From Lamprobacter sp964516305 (GTDB lineage: Bacteria > Pseudomonadota > Gammaproteobacteria > Chromatiales > Chromatiaceae): DNA of 64,000 nucleotides. Below, piece after piece: positions 16,308 to 25,131 of this stretch. Numbering within the stretch: the first letter of the stretch is position 1; each line of letters opens with the position of its first letter. The notes under the pieces were generated by a model, which saw only the letters and a program-made list of their open reading frames with translations, had not been told where the DNA came from and did not search any database. Made by a program: the position numbers and the translations under genes. The stretch spans positions 31,992 through 95,991 of the forward strand of contig CAZEZH010000001.1 of the NCBI GenBank assembly GCA_964516305.1, in the 5' to 3' direction.

Positions 16308-16808
16308 TCAGTCGATTAGCACTGGACAGCCCATCGGCGCCCAGTCGCAGAGTCTAATCACATCGGTGTTGCGCATCCGAATGCAGCCATGCGAGCGCGG
16401 TACCCCCATCGGCTCGGTATCCGGACAGCCATGAATATAGACATAGCGACGCAGGGTATCGACCGGACCGCCGCGGTTGCGTCCAGATTCGCATCCGGTG
16501 AGCCAGAGGATTCGGCTCAGGATCCAGTCGCGCTCCGGTGCCGCGGCGCCTAGGGCGGCCGAATAGACCTCGCCCGTCCAGCGCCGCCCCCGAAACACCG
16601 CACCCACCGGACAGCCTGCACCAATCTTGACCCGAATACGATGCCACCCACGCGGCGTACAACCGCTCCCATTGACCTCGCCAGGACCGCGCAACCCGGT
16701 CGATACGGCATTGGTCTCGACCAGTTCATCGTCCTGAAACAGCATCAATTGCTGCCGCTCGAGACTGACACGGATGCTCAGTCGAACAGCTACGTTAGCG
16801 GTCGTCAC
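16308..16808 (-). CDS. L,D-transpeptidase (YkuD domain)
   Basis: A YkuD-domain protein of about 166 residues. The active-site stretch has the conserved His (YIHGCPD) and the catalytic cysteine motif SHGCIRM. Such enzymes form or exchange peptidoglycan cross-links, or attach lipoprotein to the wall. The start is uncertain. GTG at 16808 lies just after the fur stop, while an ATG at 16844 would overlap fur by 23 bases; neither has a clear ribosome site. No typical signal peptide is visible with the GTG start, and the protein is short for the family, resembling small ErfK/YkuD proteins. The next genes downstream are the dppB/dppC pair. Confidence 0.8.
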   Translation of the reverse strand: MTTANVAVRLSIRVSLERQQLMLFQDDELVETNAVSTGLRGPGEVNGSGCTPRGWHRIRVKIGAGCPVGAVFRGRRWTGEVYSAALGAAAPERDWILSRILWLTGCESGRNRGGPVDTLRRYVYIHGCPDTEPMGVPRSHGCIRMRNTDVIRLCDWAPMGCPVLID

Positions 16809-16821
16809 GAGCCGCCAGGAG

Positions 16822-17283
16822 TCACGAGCCCCGCTTGCGCGCATTGCGCCGGGGACAATCATCGCCCTGGAGGCAATCGCCATAGATGACCAGTGCGTGA
16901 TCGACGATCTTGAATTGGTTCTGCTCGGCAATCGCCCGCTGCCGGTCCTCGATCACCTGGTCGAAGAACTCCACCACGGCCCCGCACTTGACGCAGACCA
17001 GATGATCGTGATGGCCGCCGCGGTTGAGTTCGAATACCGACTGGCCGCCCTCAAAGTGGTGGCGGACTACCAAGCCGGCGCCCTCAAACTGAGTCAACAC
17101 CCGATACACCGTCGCGAGTCCGATCTCCTCATCGGCAGCCAGAAGTTCTTTGTAGACCTCCTCAGCACTGAGATGCCGCTGCTCGCTGGTTTCGAGAATA
17201 TGCAGGATCTTCAGCCTTGGCACGGTCACCTTAAGCCCAGCCTGCTTGATCTGGCGCTGGTTCTCCATCGGCTTCTTATCCAT
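16822..17283 (-). CDS. fur: Ferric uptake regulator Fur
   Basis: This 153-residue Fur-family repressor has an N-terminal winged helix (VTVPRLKILHILE ... LATVYRVLTQFEGAGLV) and a metal-binding C-terminal domain (HHDHLVCVKCG, with a further C..C near the end). It is divergent from bamE, the usual gammaproteobacterial neighbour, which supports true Fur rather than Zur or PerR. It probably represses iron uptake genes when loaded with Fe2+. Whether the L,D-transpeptidase and permease genes downstream are in the same transcript is not shown. Confidence 0.93.
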   Translation of the reverse strand: MDKKPMENQRQIKQAGLKVTVPRLKILHILETSEQRHLSAEEVYKELLAADEEIGLATVYRVLTQFEGAGLVVRHHFEGGQSVFELNRGGHHDHLVCVKCGAVVEFFDQVIEDRQRAIAEQNQFKIVDHALVIYGDCLQGDDCPRRNARKRGS

Positions 17284-17382
17284 CGTCCCGTGGTGCGCTT
17301 AACGTCTGTTCGAGAAACTGATGCCGTTTGCTCATGTGCGGTACCATCTGTGTCTGTTCCATCCCTGCTTTATAACAGATTG

Positions 17383-17883
17383 ATGCAAAGGCTTGTCATT
17401 CTTAGCACGATCCTGATCCTCGCAACGGTGCTCAGCACGAGTGGCTGCGCGCGCGGCAAGAAACAGGAGACTCGACCGAGCGGCTCCATGCTCTCGAACC
17501 TGCCCTTCGTCTACAAAATGACGGTCCAGCAAGGCAATATCATTAACGAGCGCATGGTGAATCAAGTCCAGTTGGGCATGAATCGCGAGCAGGTGCGCTT
17601 CTTGCTTGGAACGCCGCTGCTGACGGACATGTTTCACACCAACCGCTGGGACTACATCTACACCATTCGCCGCGGACATCAGCCGATGGAGACCAAGCGG
17701 CTGACGCTCTGGTTTGAGGAAGAACAGCTCGTGAGCATCGAAGGCTTTGCCCAGCCTGATCCGGCGGCGGCCCTTGCGGCACTGGAAGAAGAGACCGTCG
17801 TGGTCGAGGTGCCGGACTGGAGCGACGACCGCGGCATCATCACTCGGACCCTTAACGCTGTCGGCGTCGAAACCAAGGACTGA
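17383..17883 (+). CDS. bamE: Outer-membrane assembly lipoprotein BamE (SmpA/OmlA)
   Basis: This 166-residue lipoprotein has a lipobox LSTSGC with the acylated Cys22. The SmpA/OmlA core follows: QVQLGMNREQVRFLLGTPLL and the WDYIY strand are hallmark sequences. BamE supports the BamA complex that inserts outer-membrane barrels. The start at 17383 places the signal peptide at the N-terminus; the open frame continues upstream through fur on the other strand, which is chance. A C-terminal tail of about 40 residues beyond the core is longer than in E. coli. It is divergent from fur with about 100 bases between. Confidence 0.94.
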   Translation: MQRLVILSTILILATVLSTSGCARGKKQETRPSGSMLSNLPFVYKMTVQQGNIINERMVNQVQLGMNREQVRFLLGTPLLTDMFHTNRWDYIYTIRRGHQPMETKRLTLWFEEEQLVSIEGFAQPDPAAALAALEEETVVVEVPDWSDDRGIITRTLNAVGVETKD

Positions 17884-18071
17884 CTGCGCTGACGAGCGCG
17901 CGGCGAAGGCGTCAATCATCGAGGTTGTGCAACGGGCAGTGAGGTCGAATCAAGACTTAGTCCGCCGATCTTCACTCCGTTGAGCCAACCTGTAAGCCTA
18001 CCCCAGCCAGCGTCAAACGGCAGCGACCCTGGCCACAGGCGGTGTCGCCCAAACCGATGAGCGTCTGTCTC

Positions 18072-18404
18072 TCAGGCGCCCTCGGCTTGCTTTGCCTCAG
18101 TTGCAGCCGCGTCAGCCTTAGCGCCGGTTGCACGCTGCTTACGCGCCTGCTTTGGGTCGGCGATCAGTGGCGGATAGATCTCAACCCGATCACCGCTCGC
18201 GAGCACCTGGTCGAGCTTGGCCAGCTTGCCAAAAATACCAACCTTATTGACACCAAGATCGATCTCGGGAAACCGAGATAGGATGCCGGAGCGCTCGACC
18301 GCATCAGCCAGGGTCATCCCAGACTGCCCTGTAACTGGTATCAGTGCCTGCGCGCGCTCGCGCGCGTAGGCGACTTCGACGTTGAGGGTCTGCTCAGTCA
18401 CCAT
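18072..18404 (-). CDS. rnfH: RnfH family ubiquitin-like protein
   Basis: The 110-residue protein has the beta-grasp RnfH domain (VEVAYARERAQALIPV ... VGIFGKLAKLDQVLASGDRVEIYPPLIADPK) followed by an Ala/Lys-rich tail. The family is always found beside ratA, as here. The start MVTEQT at 18404 is chosen for its GAGGT site; it lies inside the end of ratA by 11 bases. The biochemical function of RnfH is not established; in some organisms it lies in the rnf cluster. Confidence 0.9.
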   Translation of the reverse strand: MVTEQTLNVEVAYARERAQALIPVTGQSGMTLADAVERSGILSRFPEIDLGVNKVGIFGKLAKLDQVLASGDRVEIYPPLIADPKQARKQRATGAKADAAATEAKQAEGA

Positions 18405-18828
18405 AGACCTCATCTGCTCGTTTACAAAAGGCATCAACCATCGAGTTCGCGATCTGCCCGAAGACGCCGCCGAAGGCCTTGTCGATAAGGCGACCCGAAA
18501 ACTCGAAATCCAGCTCTAGCTCGACCTTACAGGCGTCGTCACGCAGGGGCGTAAAGGTCCAGACGCCGCTGAGCTTACGGAATGGACCGTCTTTCAGGCT
18601 CAGATACATGCGCTCCGGCGGCTCGAGCTTGTTGCAGGTAGAGAACACCTGCCGCACACCGAGTCTCGCGACCTCGATGCGTCCGCACAGCTCGTCCTCA
18701 TTGCGCGACAGCAAGGTCGCAGACTGACACCAAGGCAGAAAGCGCGGATAACCTTCCACGTCTGCCACCAAATCAAACATTTGCTGCGCCGAGTGACGCA
18801 CCAGCGCGCTTTTCTTTACCAGTGGCAC
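18394..18828 (-). CDS. ratA: RatA/Coq10 family START-like protein
   Basis: This is a 144-residue polyketide-cyclase/START-like domain (VKKSALVRHSAQQMFDLVADVEGYPRFLPW). In E. coli RatA was described as a ribosome-association toxin, while mitochondrial Coq10 binds ubiquinone; which applies here is unknown. It overlaps the start of rnfH, so the two are translated together. The smpB gene that usually sits next to ratA is absent; an amino-acid-type sodium symporter gene ends 2 bases before the ratA frame's start. Confidence 0.9.
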   Translation of the reverse strand: MPLVKKSALVRHSAQQMFDLVADVEGYPRFLPWCQSATLLSRNEDELCGRIEVARLGVRQVFSTCNKLEPPERMYLSLKDGPFRKLSGVWTFTPLRDDACKVELELDFEFSGRLIDKAFGGVFGQIANSMVDAFCKRADEVYGD

Positions 18829-18829
18829 G

Positions 18830-20197
18830 TCAAATCAATCCAACTGCGTTCAAAAAAACCAGGATGACACAGACTGGCGCGAGCCAGCGAATCAGACCCC
18901 GCCAGAGTCGGTAAACCAAGGCACCGTTGGTGGCGCTGAGCTCTTCTCGCGACACCTGCTCATCGAGTACCCAGCCGACGAAGATCGCGATGAAGATGCC
19001 ACCGAGGGGCAGCAGCACGTTGGCGGTCACATAGTCGAAGAGGTCAAGGATACCCTTACCAAAGACCGTAAAGCCCGACCATTCGTTCAGCGACAGCAAA
19101 CAGGTGATACCCAGCACCCAGACCGCAACTCCGGCCAGCAAGGAGGCGCGCACGCGGCTGAAGCCTCTGTTCTCGACCAGGTAAGCCACCATTGGCTCAA
19201 GCAGCGAGATCGCCGAGGTCCATGCCGCAAAGGCGAGCAACAGGAAGAACAGCACACCGAAGAAGGCCCCAAACGGCATCTGCCCGAAGGCAACCGGCAG
19301 GGTCTGGAAGATCAGCCCGGGCCCTGAGCTTGGCTCGAGGCCATTGGCAAACACGATCGGGAAGATTGCCAGCCCTGCAAGCACGGCGACCAGGGTGTCC
19401 ATACCGGCGATGATCGCCACGTTACCGCCGATCGAGGCATGGCTACTGAGATAAGAGCCGTAGATCATGATCGCGCCCATGCCAAGACTGAGACTGAAGA
19501 AGGCCTGCCCCATCGCACTCAGGATGGCATCGCCGGCATTGGCCCTGAGTTCGCCAAAATCCGGGGTAAACAGGTACGACAACCCAGCACCAAAGTCTCC
19601 CGCCTGCGCGGCGTAAAGCACCATGACCATCAGCAACACGAAGAGTGCCGGCATCAGTAAGCGCACCGCCCGCTCCAGACCGCTGGCAACACCGCGCGCG
19701 ACGACCATCACCACCAAGACCATGAAGATCGTGTGCCAGGCCAAGAGCCGTTCAGGGTCCGCTGTCAGCGCCCCGAAGATCGCCTCGGAGGCTGGGCCAT
19801 CGATGCCTTCGAACGATCCACTCCCTGCCCGAAACACATAGGCCAGGGTCCAGCCAGCTATCACGCTGTAGAACGACAGGATCAGAAACCCGGCTAGAAT
19901 ACCCATCCAGCCAAGCAGCTGCCAAACTCGGTTCGCGCCCGCCTGGTCAGCAAGCGCGCGCATGGTATTGATCGGACTCTGCCGTCCGCGGCGCCCGATC
20001 ATGATCTCAGCGATCATGATCGGTACACCAATGGCCGCAACGCAGATCAGGTAGACGATCACGAATGCGCCGCCGCCGTACTCGCCCGCTGTGTACGGGA
20101 AGCGCCAGATGTTGCCGAGACCGACGGCGGAGCCGGTGGCCGCAAAGATAAACGAGAGACGCGATGACCACATGCCGTGAATCGAGGTGGTCTGCAT
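18830..20197 (-). CDS. Sodium-dependent NSS-family transporter
   Basis: The 455-residue polytopic protein of the neurotransmitter:sodium symporter (LeuT-fold) family has the hallmark first helix GSAVGLGNIWRFPYTAGEYGGGAF. Several more membrane segments follow. Bacterial members import amino acids, tryptophan or similar solutes with Na+. The start MQTTSIHGMW at 20197 is chosen because it begins just before helix 1 and 4 bases after the glmM stop. The open frame upstream overlaps glmM. Its ligand is unknown. Confidence 0.9.
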   Translation of the reverse strand: MQTTSIHGMWSSRLSFIFAATGSAVGLGNIWRFPYTAGEYGGGAFVIVYLICVAAIGVPIMIAEIMIGRRGRQSPINTMRALADQAGANRVWQLLGWMGILAGFLILSFYSVIAGWTLAYVFRAGSGSFEGIDGPASEAIFGALTADPERLLAWHTIFMVLVVMVVARGVASGLERAVRLLMPALFVLLMVMVLYAAQAGDFGAGLSYLFTPDFGELRANAGDAILSAMGQAFFSLSLGMGAIMIYGSYLSSHASIGGNVAIIAGMDTLVAVLAGLAIFPIVFANGLEPSSGPGLIFQTLPVAFGQMPFGAFFGVLFFLLLAFAAWTSAISLLEPMVAYLVENRGFSRVRASLLAGVAVWVLGITCLLSLNEWSGFTVFGKGILDLFDYVTANVLLPLGGIFIAIFVGWVLDEQVSREELSATNGALVYRLWRGLIRWLAPVCVILVFLNAVGLI

Positions 20198-20201
20198 CGG
20201 C

Positions 20202-21542
20202 TTAGGCCCCCAACTCCTCGCGCACCAGGCCCGCAAGCTCCTCTGCCAGCGCCTGAACATTAGCGGCATCACAGCCTTCAACCATCACCCGCACCAAGGG
20301 CTCGGTGCCGGAGTGGCGCAGTAAGATGCGCCCCTGATCGCCAAGACTGACCTCTGCCGCGCGGACCGCATCCTGAATCCGCGGCAGCGCCATCACGTCC
20401 GTGCGCTGTTCCAAGCGGACATTGATCAGGACTTGGGGATAGCGTTCAACCGGCTGCACGGCCTCGGCCAGCGACATGTCAGCATCCATCAGTGCCTGCA
20501 AGACCTGCAGCGCAGCGATGATGCCGTCGCCGGTGGTGGTCCGATCCCGACAGATGATGTGTCCGGAGGGCTCGCCACCGAGGATGCCGTCATCGCACTT
20601 GAGCCGCTCCATGATGTACCGATCGCCGACCTGTGTGCGCACAAAGTCGATATCTAGCCGACGCAATGCCAGCTCGAGCCCAAGATTGCTCATTAGCGTT
20701 CCGACGACGGCGCCGCGCAACTCACGCGCAGCTCGGCGCGAGTGGGCAATCAGATAGATCAAGGCGTCCCCGTCGACTACCTGGCCATTGGCGTCGACCA
20801 TCATCAGCCGATCCCCATCGCCGTCGAAGGCGATGCCAAGGGCGGCGCCTTCAGCCACCACCGCATCAGCCAAGGCGCCGGGCTTGGTCGATCCGACCTC
20901 GCGATTGATGTTAAAGCCATCAGGTCGTGTACCAATCGCAACGACTTCGGCACCCAACTCCTCAAACACGTAGGGCGCCACGTTGTAGGTCGCGCCATTG
21001 GCACAGTCGAGGACCAACTTCAGCCCCTTCAAGGTCGTCGATGCAGGGACGCTGCCCTTGCAGAACTCGATGTACCGGCCTGCCGCATCCTCAACCCGGC
21101 GGACCTTGCCAAGATCAGCAGAGGCAACCGTGCGCAAAGGCTGATCGACCATCTCCTCGATCGCGCACTCGACCTCATCGGGCAGCTTATCGCCATCACT
21201 GGAGAAAAACTTGATGCCATTGTCGTCGTACGGATTGTGAGACGCAGTGATGACAATGCCGGCGGCGGCCCGAAAGGTCCGTGTCAGATAGGCAACGCCC
21301 GGCGTCGGCATCGGCCCCAGCAGACGGATATCCACCCCAGCCGCGACCAAGCCAGCCTCGAGCGCCGACTCGAACATATAGCCGGAGATCCGCGTGTCCT
21401 TGCCGATCAAGACCGTGCTGCCGTCGCCCTGACCGAGCACCCGCCCGGCTGCCCAGCCCAGCTTGACCACGAAGTCAGGGCTGACGCTCGGGTCACCGAC
21501 GCGCCCCCGAATCCCATCGGTGCCAAAATATTTGCGCTTCAA
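20202..21542 (-). CDS. glmM: Phosphoglucosamine mutase GlmM
   Basis: This 446-residue alpha-D-phosphohexomutase converts glucosamine-6-phosphate to glucosamine-1-phosphate for UDP-GlcNAc synthesis. It begins with KYFGTDGIRGRVG. The phosphoserine loop is TASHNPYDDNGIKFF, the metal-binding loop is DGDGDR, and the phosphate loop near the end is RHSGTEPLVRVM. The start codon is TTG with AAGGTGA well placed upstream. It follows folP and ftsH in the usual gammaproteobacterial order. GlmS and GlmU, which act before and after it, are encoded at 57-60 kb in this window. Confidence 0.97.
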   Translation of the reverse strand: MKRKYFGTDGIRGRVGDPSVSPDFVVKLGWAAGRVLGQGDGSTVLIGKDTRISGYMFESALEAGLVAAGVDIRLLGPMPTPGVAYLTRTFRAAAGIVITASHNPYDDNGIKFFSSDGDKLPDEVECAIEEMVDQPLRTVASADLGKVRRVEDAAGRYIEFCKGSVPASTTLKGLKLVLDCANGATYNVAPYVFEELGAEVVAIGTRPDGFNINREVGSTKPGALADAVVAEGAALGIAFDGDGDRLMMVDANGQVVDGDALIYLIAHSRRAARELRGAVVGTLMSNLGLELALRRLDIDFVRTQVGDRYIMERLKCDDGILGGEPSGHIICRDRTTTGDGIIAALQVLQALMDADMSLAEAVQPVERYPQVLINVRLEQRTDVMALPRIQDAVRAAEVSLGDQGRILLRHSGTEPLVRVMVEGCDAANVQALAEELAGLVREELGA

Positions 21543-21612
21543 CTCGTCACCTTTCTAGGTCCTAGCGACCATCCGCTGTCGCTTAGTTCAATCGTCGCCA
21601 AACGGCTGCCGC

Positions 21613-22449
21613 TCAATGCTCTATTGCCGCAACGGCGGTGAAGACACGGACCGCATCGTAGGTGGCCGAGACGTCGTGGGTGCGGATGATTGCAGCGCCG
21701 CGCGCGAGTGCGAGCGTGGCCGCCGCAACCCCGGCCGGAACCCGGCCCAGCATATCCCGACCCGTCAGTGTCCCGAGCATCGACTTGCGCGACAGCCCCA
21801 CTAGCAGCGGAAGACCGAGCCCAGTGAGCTGATCCAACCGCGCCAACAGGGTAAGATTATGCGCGAGGGTCTTGCCAAAGCCAAAACCGGGATCAATCAG
21901 GAGCCGATCGCGCAGGATACCCGCTTGCTCGCAGGCGGCGACGCGAGCCTGCAGGAATGCGAGCACCTCCGCAACCAGGTCGGCGTACTCTGGATGCTGC
22001 TGCATGGTCTGCGGCTGCCCCTGCATGTGCATGAGGCAGACCGGTAAAGCCGTCTCAGCCGCTGCTTGCAGTGCCCCCGGCGCGCGCAGCGCATAGACAT
22101 CGTTGATCATACCTGCACCAGCGCCTGCCGCAGCGCGCATCACTGCAGGCTTGGAGGTGTCAATGGAGATCGGCACCTCAACACGCAGCGCCAATGCCTC
22201 GATCACTGGCACCACACGCGCGATCTCCACCGCCTCCGGCACCGGCTCGGCACCCGGTCGCGTCGACTCACCGCCAACATCAATGATCGTCGCGCCTTCC
22301 TCTACCATGCGCTCGGCACGCTCGAGCGCACGGCCGACGGAAACAAAATCACCCCCGTCCGAGAAGGAATCGGGGGTGATATTGAGGATGCCCATCACTT
22401 GGGGACCAGTCATATCCAAGGACCGGTCCCCACATTGCAGCGCCGCCAA
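21613..22449 (-). CDS. folP: Dihydropteroate synthase FolP
   Basis: This 278-residue TIM-barrel enzyme joins p-aminobenzoate to the pterin pyrophosphate in folate synthesis. The signature VMGILNITPDSFSDGGDF lies near the start, and GGESTRPGAEPV is the second signature. The frame opens with TTG directly after the ftsH stop codon (TAA then TTG). This gives the same N-terminal length as other FolP proteins, and no ATG in frame would do so. FtsH and GlmM flank it as in E. coli. Confidence 0.95.
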   Translation of the reverse strand: MAALQCGDRSLDMTGPQVMGILNITPDSFSDGGDFVSVGRALERAERMVEEGATIIDVGGESTRPGAEPVPEAVEIARVVPVIEALALRVEVPISIDTSKPAVMRAAAGAGAGMINDVYALRAPGALQAAAETALPVCLMHMQGQPQTMQQHPEYADLVAEVLAFLQARVAACEQAGILRDRLLIDPGFGFGKTLAHNLTLLARLDQLTGLGLPLLVGLSRKSMLGTLTGRDMLGRVPAGVAAATLALARGAAIIRTHDVSATYDAVRVFTAVAAIEH

Positions 22450-24372
22450 TTAGTGCTCGCCAGCTGGCCCACCAATCGGACCAGACGCCGGTCGCCCATC
22501 GGTCGACGGAGTCACCGGTGCATCGGCACCACCACCTGGGCGCTTCGGCTCATCACTGCTCCAATCCTTTGGCGGTCGAGGCTCGCGGCCCTCCATGATG
22601 TCTTTGATCTGCTCGGCATCGATGGTCTCGTACTTCATCAGGGCCGCCGCCATTGCGTGCAACTGCTCCATATGCTCGGTGAGGATAGACTTTGCACGCT
22701 CGTAGTTGCGATCGATGAAGCTACGCACCTCCTTATCGATCAGATGCGTGGTCTCATCCGACACCGACTTGTGCTGCGTCACCGAATGGCCCAAGAAGAC
22801 CTCTTGCTCGTCCTCGCTGTAGGTCAACGGACCCAGCTTGTCGGAGAGCCCCCACTTGGTGACCATGTTGTGGGCGATGTCGGTCGCACGTTGGATGTCG
22901 TTCGAGGCACCGGTGGTAACCATCTCAGGGCCAAAGATCAGCTCCTCGGCGAGGCGACCGCCGAACAGGCTGGAGATCTGACTCTCCAGCCGCTGCTTGC
23001 TGTAGCTGAAGCGGTCGTCCTCGGGCAAGAACAGTGTCACGCCGAGCGCACGACCGCGCGGGATGATGCTGACTTTGTGCACCGGATCATGCTGTGGCAC
23101 CACACGGCCAACGATCGCGTGTCCAGACTCATGGTAAGCCGTCAGCTTCTTCTCATCCTCCGACATGACCATCGAGCGGCGCTCCGCACCCATCATGATC
23201 TTGTCCTTGGCCTTCTCAAGGTCTTCCATGTCGACCAAGCGCTTGTTGGCCCGTGCGGCGAACAAGGCCGCTTCATTGACGAGGTTGGCCAGATCAGCGC
23301 CGGAGAAACCCGGGGTGCCACGCGCAATCAGTGATGGCGTGACATCCTCAGCGGTTGGGATCTTCCGCATATGGACCTTGAGCACCTGCTCGCGTCCACG
23401 AACGTCCGGCAATGGAACAACAACCTGGCGGTCGAAACGGCCCGGTCGCAACAGCGCAGGATCGAGGACATCGGGACGATTGGTCGCGGCGATCACGATC
23501 ACACCCTCGTTACCCTCAAAGCCGTCCATCTCTACCAAGAGCTGGTTGAGGGTCTGCTCACGCTCATCGTGACCACCCCCCAGACCAGCACCGCGATGAC
23601 GGCCGACAGCATCGATCTCGTCGATGAAGATGATGCAGGGCGCGTGCTTCTTCGCCTGCTCGAACATGTCGCGAACACGCGAGGCGCCTACACCGACAAA
23701 CATCTCGACAAAGTCCGAGCCTGAGATCGTGAAGAACGGCACCTTAGCCTCACCTGCGATCGCACGGGCGAGCAATGTCTTACCGGTACCCGGGGGGCCG
23801 ACCATCAGCACGCCCTTTGGGATCTTACCGCCCAGCTTCTGGAACTTAGACGGGTCCTTGAGGAAGTCAACGACCTCGACCACCTCGTCTTTGGCCTCTT
23901 CAGCGCCCGCCATGTCAGCGAAGGTCACCTTGACCTGATCCTCGCTGAGCATCCGCGCTTTGCTCTTGCCGAAGGACATGGCGCCACGGCCACCGCCGCC
24001 GCCCTGCATCTGCCGCATGAAAAAGATCCAGAGGCCGATCAGGATAAAGAGCGGGAACCAGTTGATCAGGATCTGCATCAGCACCGAGGGCTTCTCGGGT
24101 GGTGCGGCCCGTATCTCAACGTTATTGTTGAGTAGATCGCCAACCAACCCGTCATCGCCGGGGCTGTAAGTCGTGAAGCGCTGGCCATTTTGGCTCACGC
24201 CATCGATGGTGCGACCCTGCACGGTGACCTCTTTCACCTGTCCCTGACGGACTTGCTCGATGAAGTCGGAGTAGGCCAGGGTCTGCGGACTCGACTGCGT
24301 AGCCGTAAAGTTATTGAACACGGACATCAGCACGATCGCGATGACCACCCAAAGAATCAGATTTTTCGCCAT
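22450..24372 (-). CDS. ftsH: ATP-dependent membrane metalloprotease FtsH
   Basis: The 640-residue AAA+ protease has two N-terminal membrane segments (about 4-22 and 96-115) flanking a periplasmic domain. Walker A is GPPGTGKTLLARA, Walker B is CIIFIDEIDAVG, and the arginine-finger region is RPGRFDRQVVV. The zinc-binding HESGHA of the protease domain is present. A Pro/Gly-rich tail ends the protein. It degrades misfolded membrane proteins and regulators such as LpxC. The start MAKNLILWVV at 24372 matches other FtsH proteins; the longer open frame upstream has no support. rlmE ends 89 bases upstream. Confidence 0.97.
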   Translation of the reverse strand: MAKNLILWVVIAIVLMSVFNNFTATQSSPQTLAYSDFIEQVRQGQVKEVTVQGRTIDGVSQNGQRFTTYSPGDDGLVGDLLNNNVEIRAAPPEKPSVLMQILINWFPLFILIGLWIFFMRQMQGGGGGRGAMSFGKSKARMLSEDQVKVTFADMAGAEEAKDEVVEVVDFLKDPSKFQKLGGKIPKGVLMVGPPGTGKTLLARAIAGEAKVPFFTISGSDFVEMFVGVGASRVRDMFEQAKKHAPCIIFIDEIDAVGRHRGAGLGGGHDEREQTLNQLLVEMDGFEGNEGVIVIAATNRPDVLDPALLRPGRFDRQVVVPLPDVRGREQVLKVHMRKIPTAEDVTPSLIARGTPGFSGADLANLVNEAALFAARANKRLVDMEDLEKAKDKIMMGAERRSMVMSEDEKKLTAYHESGHAIVGRVVPQHDPVHKVSIIPRGRALGVTLFLPEDDRFSYSKQRLESQISSLFGGRLAEELIFGPEMVTTGASNDIQRATDIAHNMVTKWGLSDKLGPLTYSEDEQEVFLGHSVTQHKSVSDETTHLIDKEVRSFIDRNYERAKSILTEHMEQLHAMAAALMKYETIDAEQIKDIMEGREPRPPKDWSSDEPKRPGGGADAPVTPSTDGRPASGPIGGPAGEH

Positions 24373-24461
24373 GTCGCTCACGGCATCGGCCTCTTGATGA
24401 ACTGCGCTCCCCGAGCCTCTCTGGCTTCGGGATTGCAAAGTGATAGGGAATAATCGGGACG

Positions 24462-25085
24462 TTACCGGACTTGGCGCCCTTTCGCTACCAGGTAAACCTC
24501 TCGACTTGCCGCCCGAGAGGCACTCGGCTTGCGAATCTTGACCTGCTGATAACGTTGCCGAAGGTCTTTCAACGCGACATCGAAGCCTTCGCCTTGAAAA
24601 GCTTTGACCACCAGGCTGCTACCTGGTTTCGCGAACTGCGCTGCAAAATCAATGGTTAACTCGACCAGATACATCATCCGCGGCTGATCGACCGCCGTCA
24701 TACCCGAAACGTTTGGGGCCATATCTGAAAGCACAAGATCGGCACCGCCCTCGCCGATCCGTTCGGTCAGCCGTGCCAGGTCGTCGGCCTCCCGAAAGTC
24801 CCCTTTGATGAAATCAACGCCAGCAATTGGCTCCATCTCGAGCAGGTCAATCGCCACGATCATCCCTTTTGGCCCACTGCGCTTCGCCACCACCTGCGAC
24901 CAGCCACCAGGCGCCGCACCCAGATCAACCACGCACTGGCCGGGGCGCAAGAAGTGGTCGCGTTGATCGAGTTCGATCAGCTTGTAGACCGCTCGTGAGC
25001 GATACCCGTCCCGCTGGGCCTGTTGGACGTAAGGATCACTTAGATGGCGCTGCATCCAGCGGCGATCACCTTTACGCCCTGCCAT
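24462..25085 (-). CDS. rlmE: 23S rRNA 2'-O-ribose methyltransferase RlmE (FtsJ/RrmJ)
   Basis: This 207-residue class-I methyltransferase modifies U2552 of 23S rRNA. The SAM-binding motif is VVDLGAAPGGWSQV. The catalytic K-D-K-E set fits SRAVYKL, SDMAPNVSG, VVKAFQGEG and REVYLVA. The start MAGRKGDRRWMQRH at 25085 agrees with the family; the open frame continues 44 codons upstream into the neighbouring gene. It directly precedes ftsH, the conserved heat-shock order. The upstream neighbour usually seen (yhbY) is replaced by an unknown membrane protein gene. Confidence 0.95.
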   Translation of the reverse strand: MAGRKGDRRWMQRHLSDPYVQQAQRDGYRSRAVYKLIELDQRDHFLRPGQCVVDLGAAPGGWSQVVAKRSGPKGMIVAIDLLEMEPIAGVDFIKGDFREADDLARLTERIGEGGADLVLSDMAPNVSGMTAVDQPRMMYLVELTIDFAAQFAKPGSSLVVKAFQGEGFDVALKDLRQRYQQVKIRKPSASRAASREVYLVAKGRQVR

Positions 25086-25131
25086 CAGGCCAGACCACAC
25101 CAAGGGCCAAGGTGCGCTGGCTGGGCTACGC

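Noticed and set aside
16774..17382. Plus-strand open frame running through fur into bamE
   Set aside because: It is antisense to fur; the lipoprotein signal shows bamE starts at 17383.
20742..21641. Plus-strand open frame opposite glmM
   Set aside because: A shadow frame; glmM on the other strand is certain.
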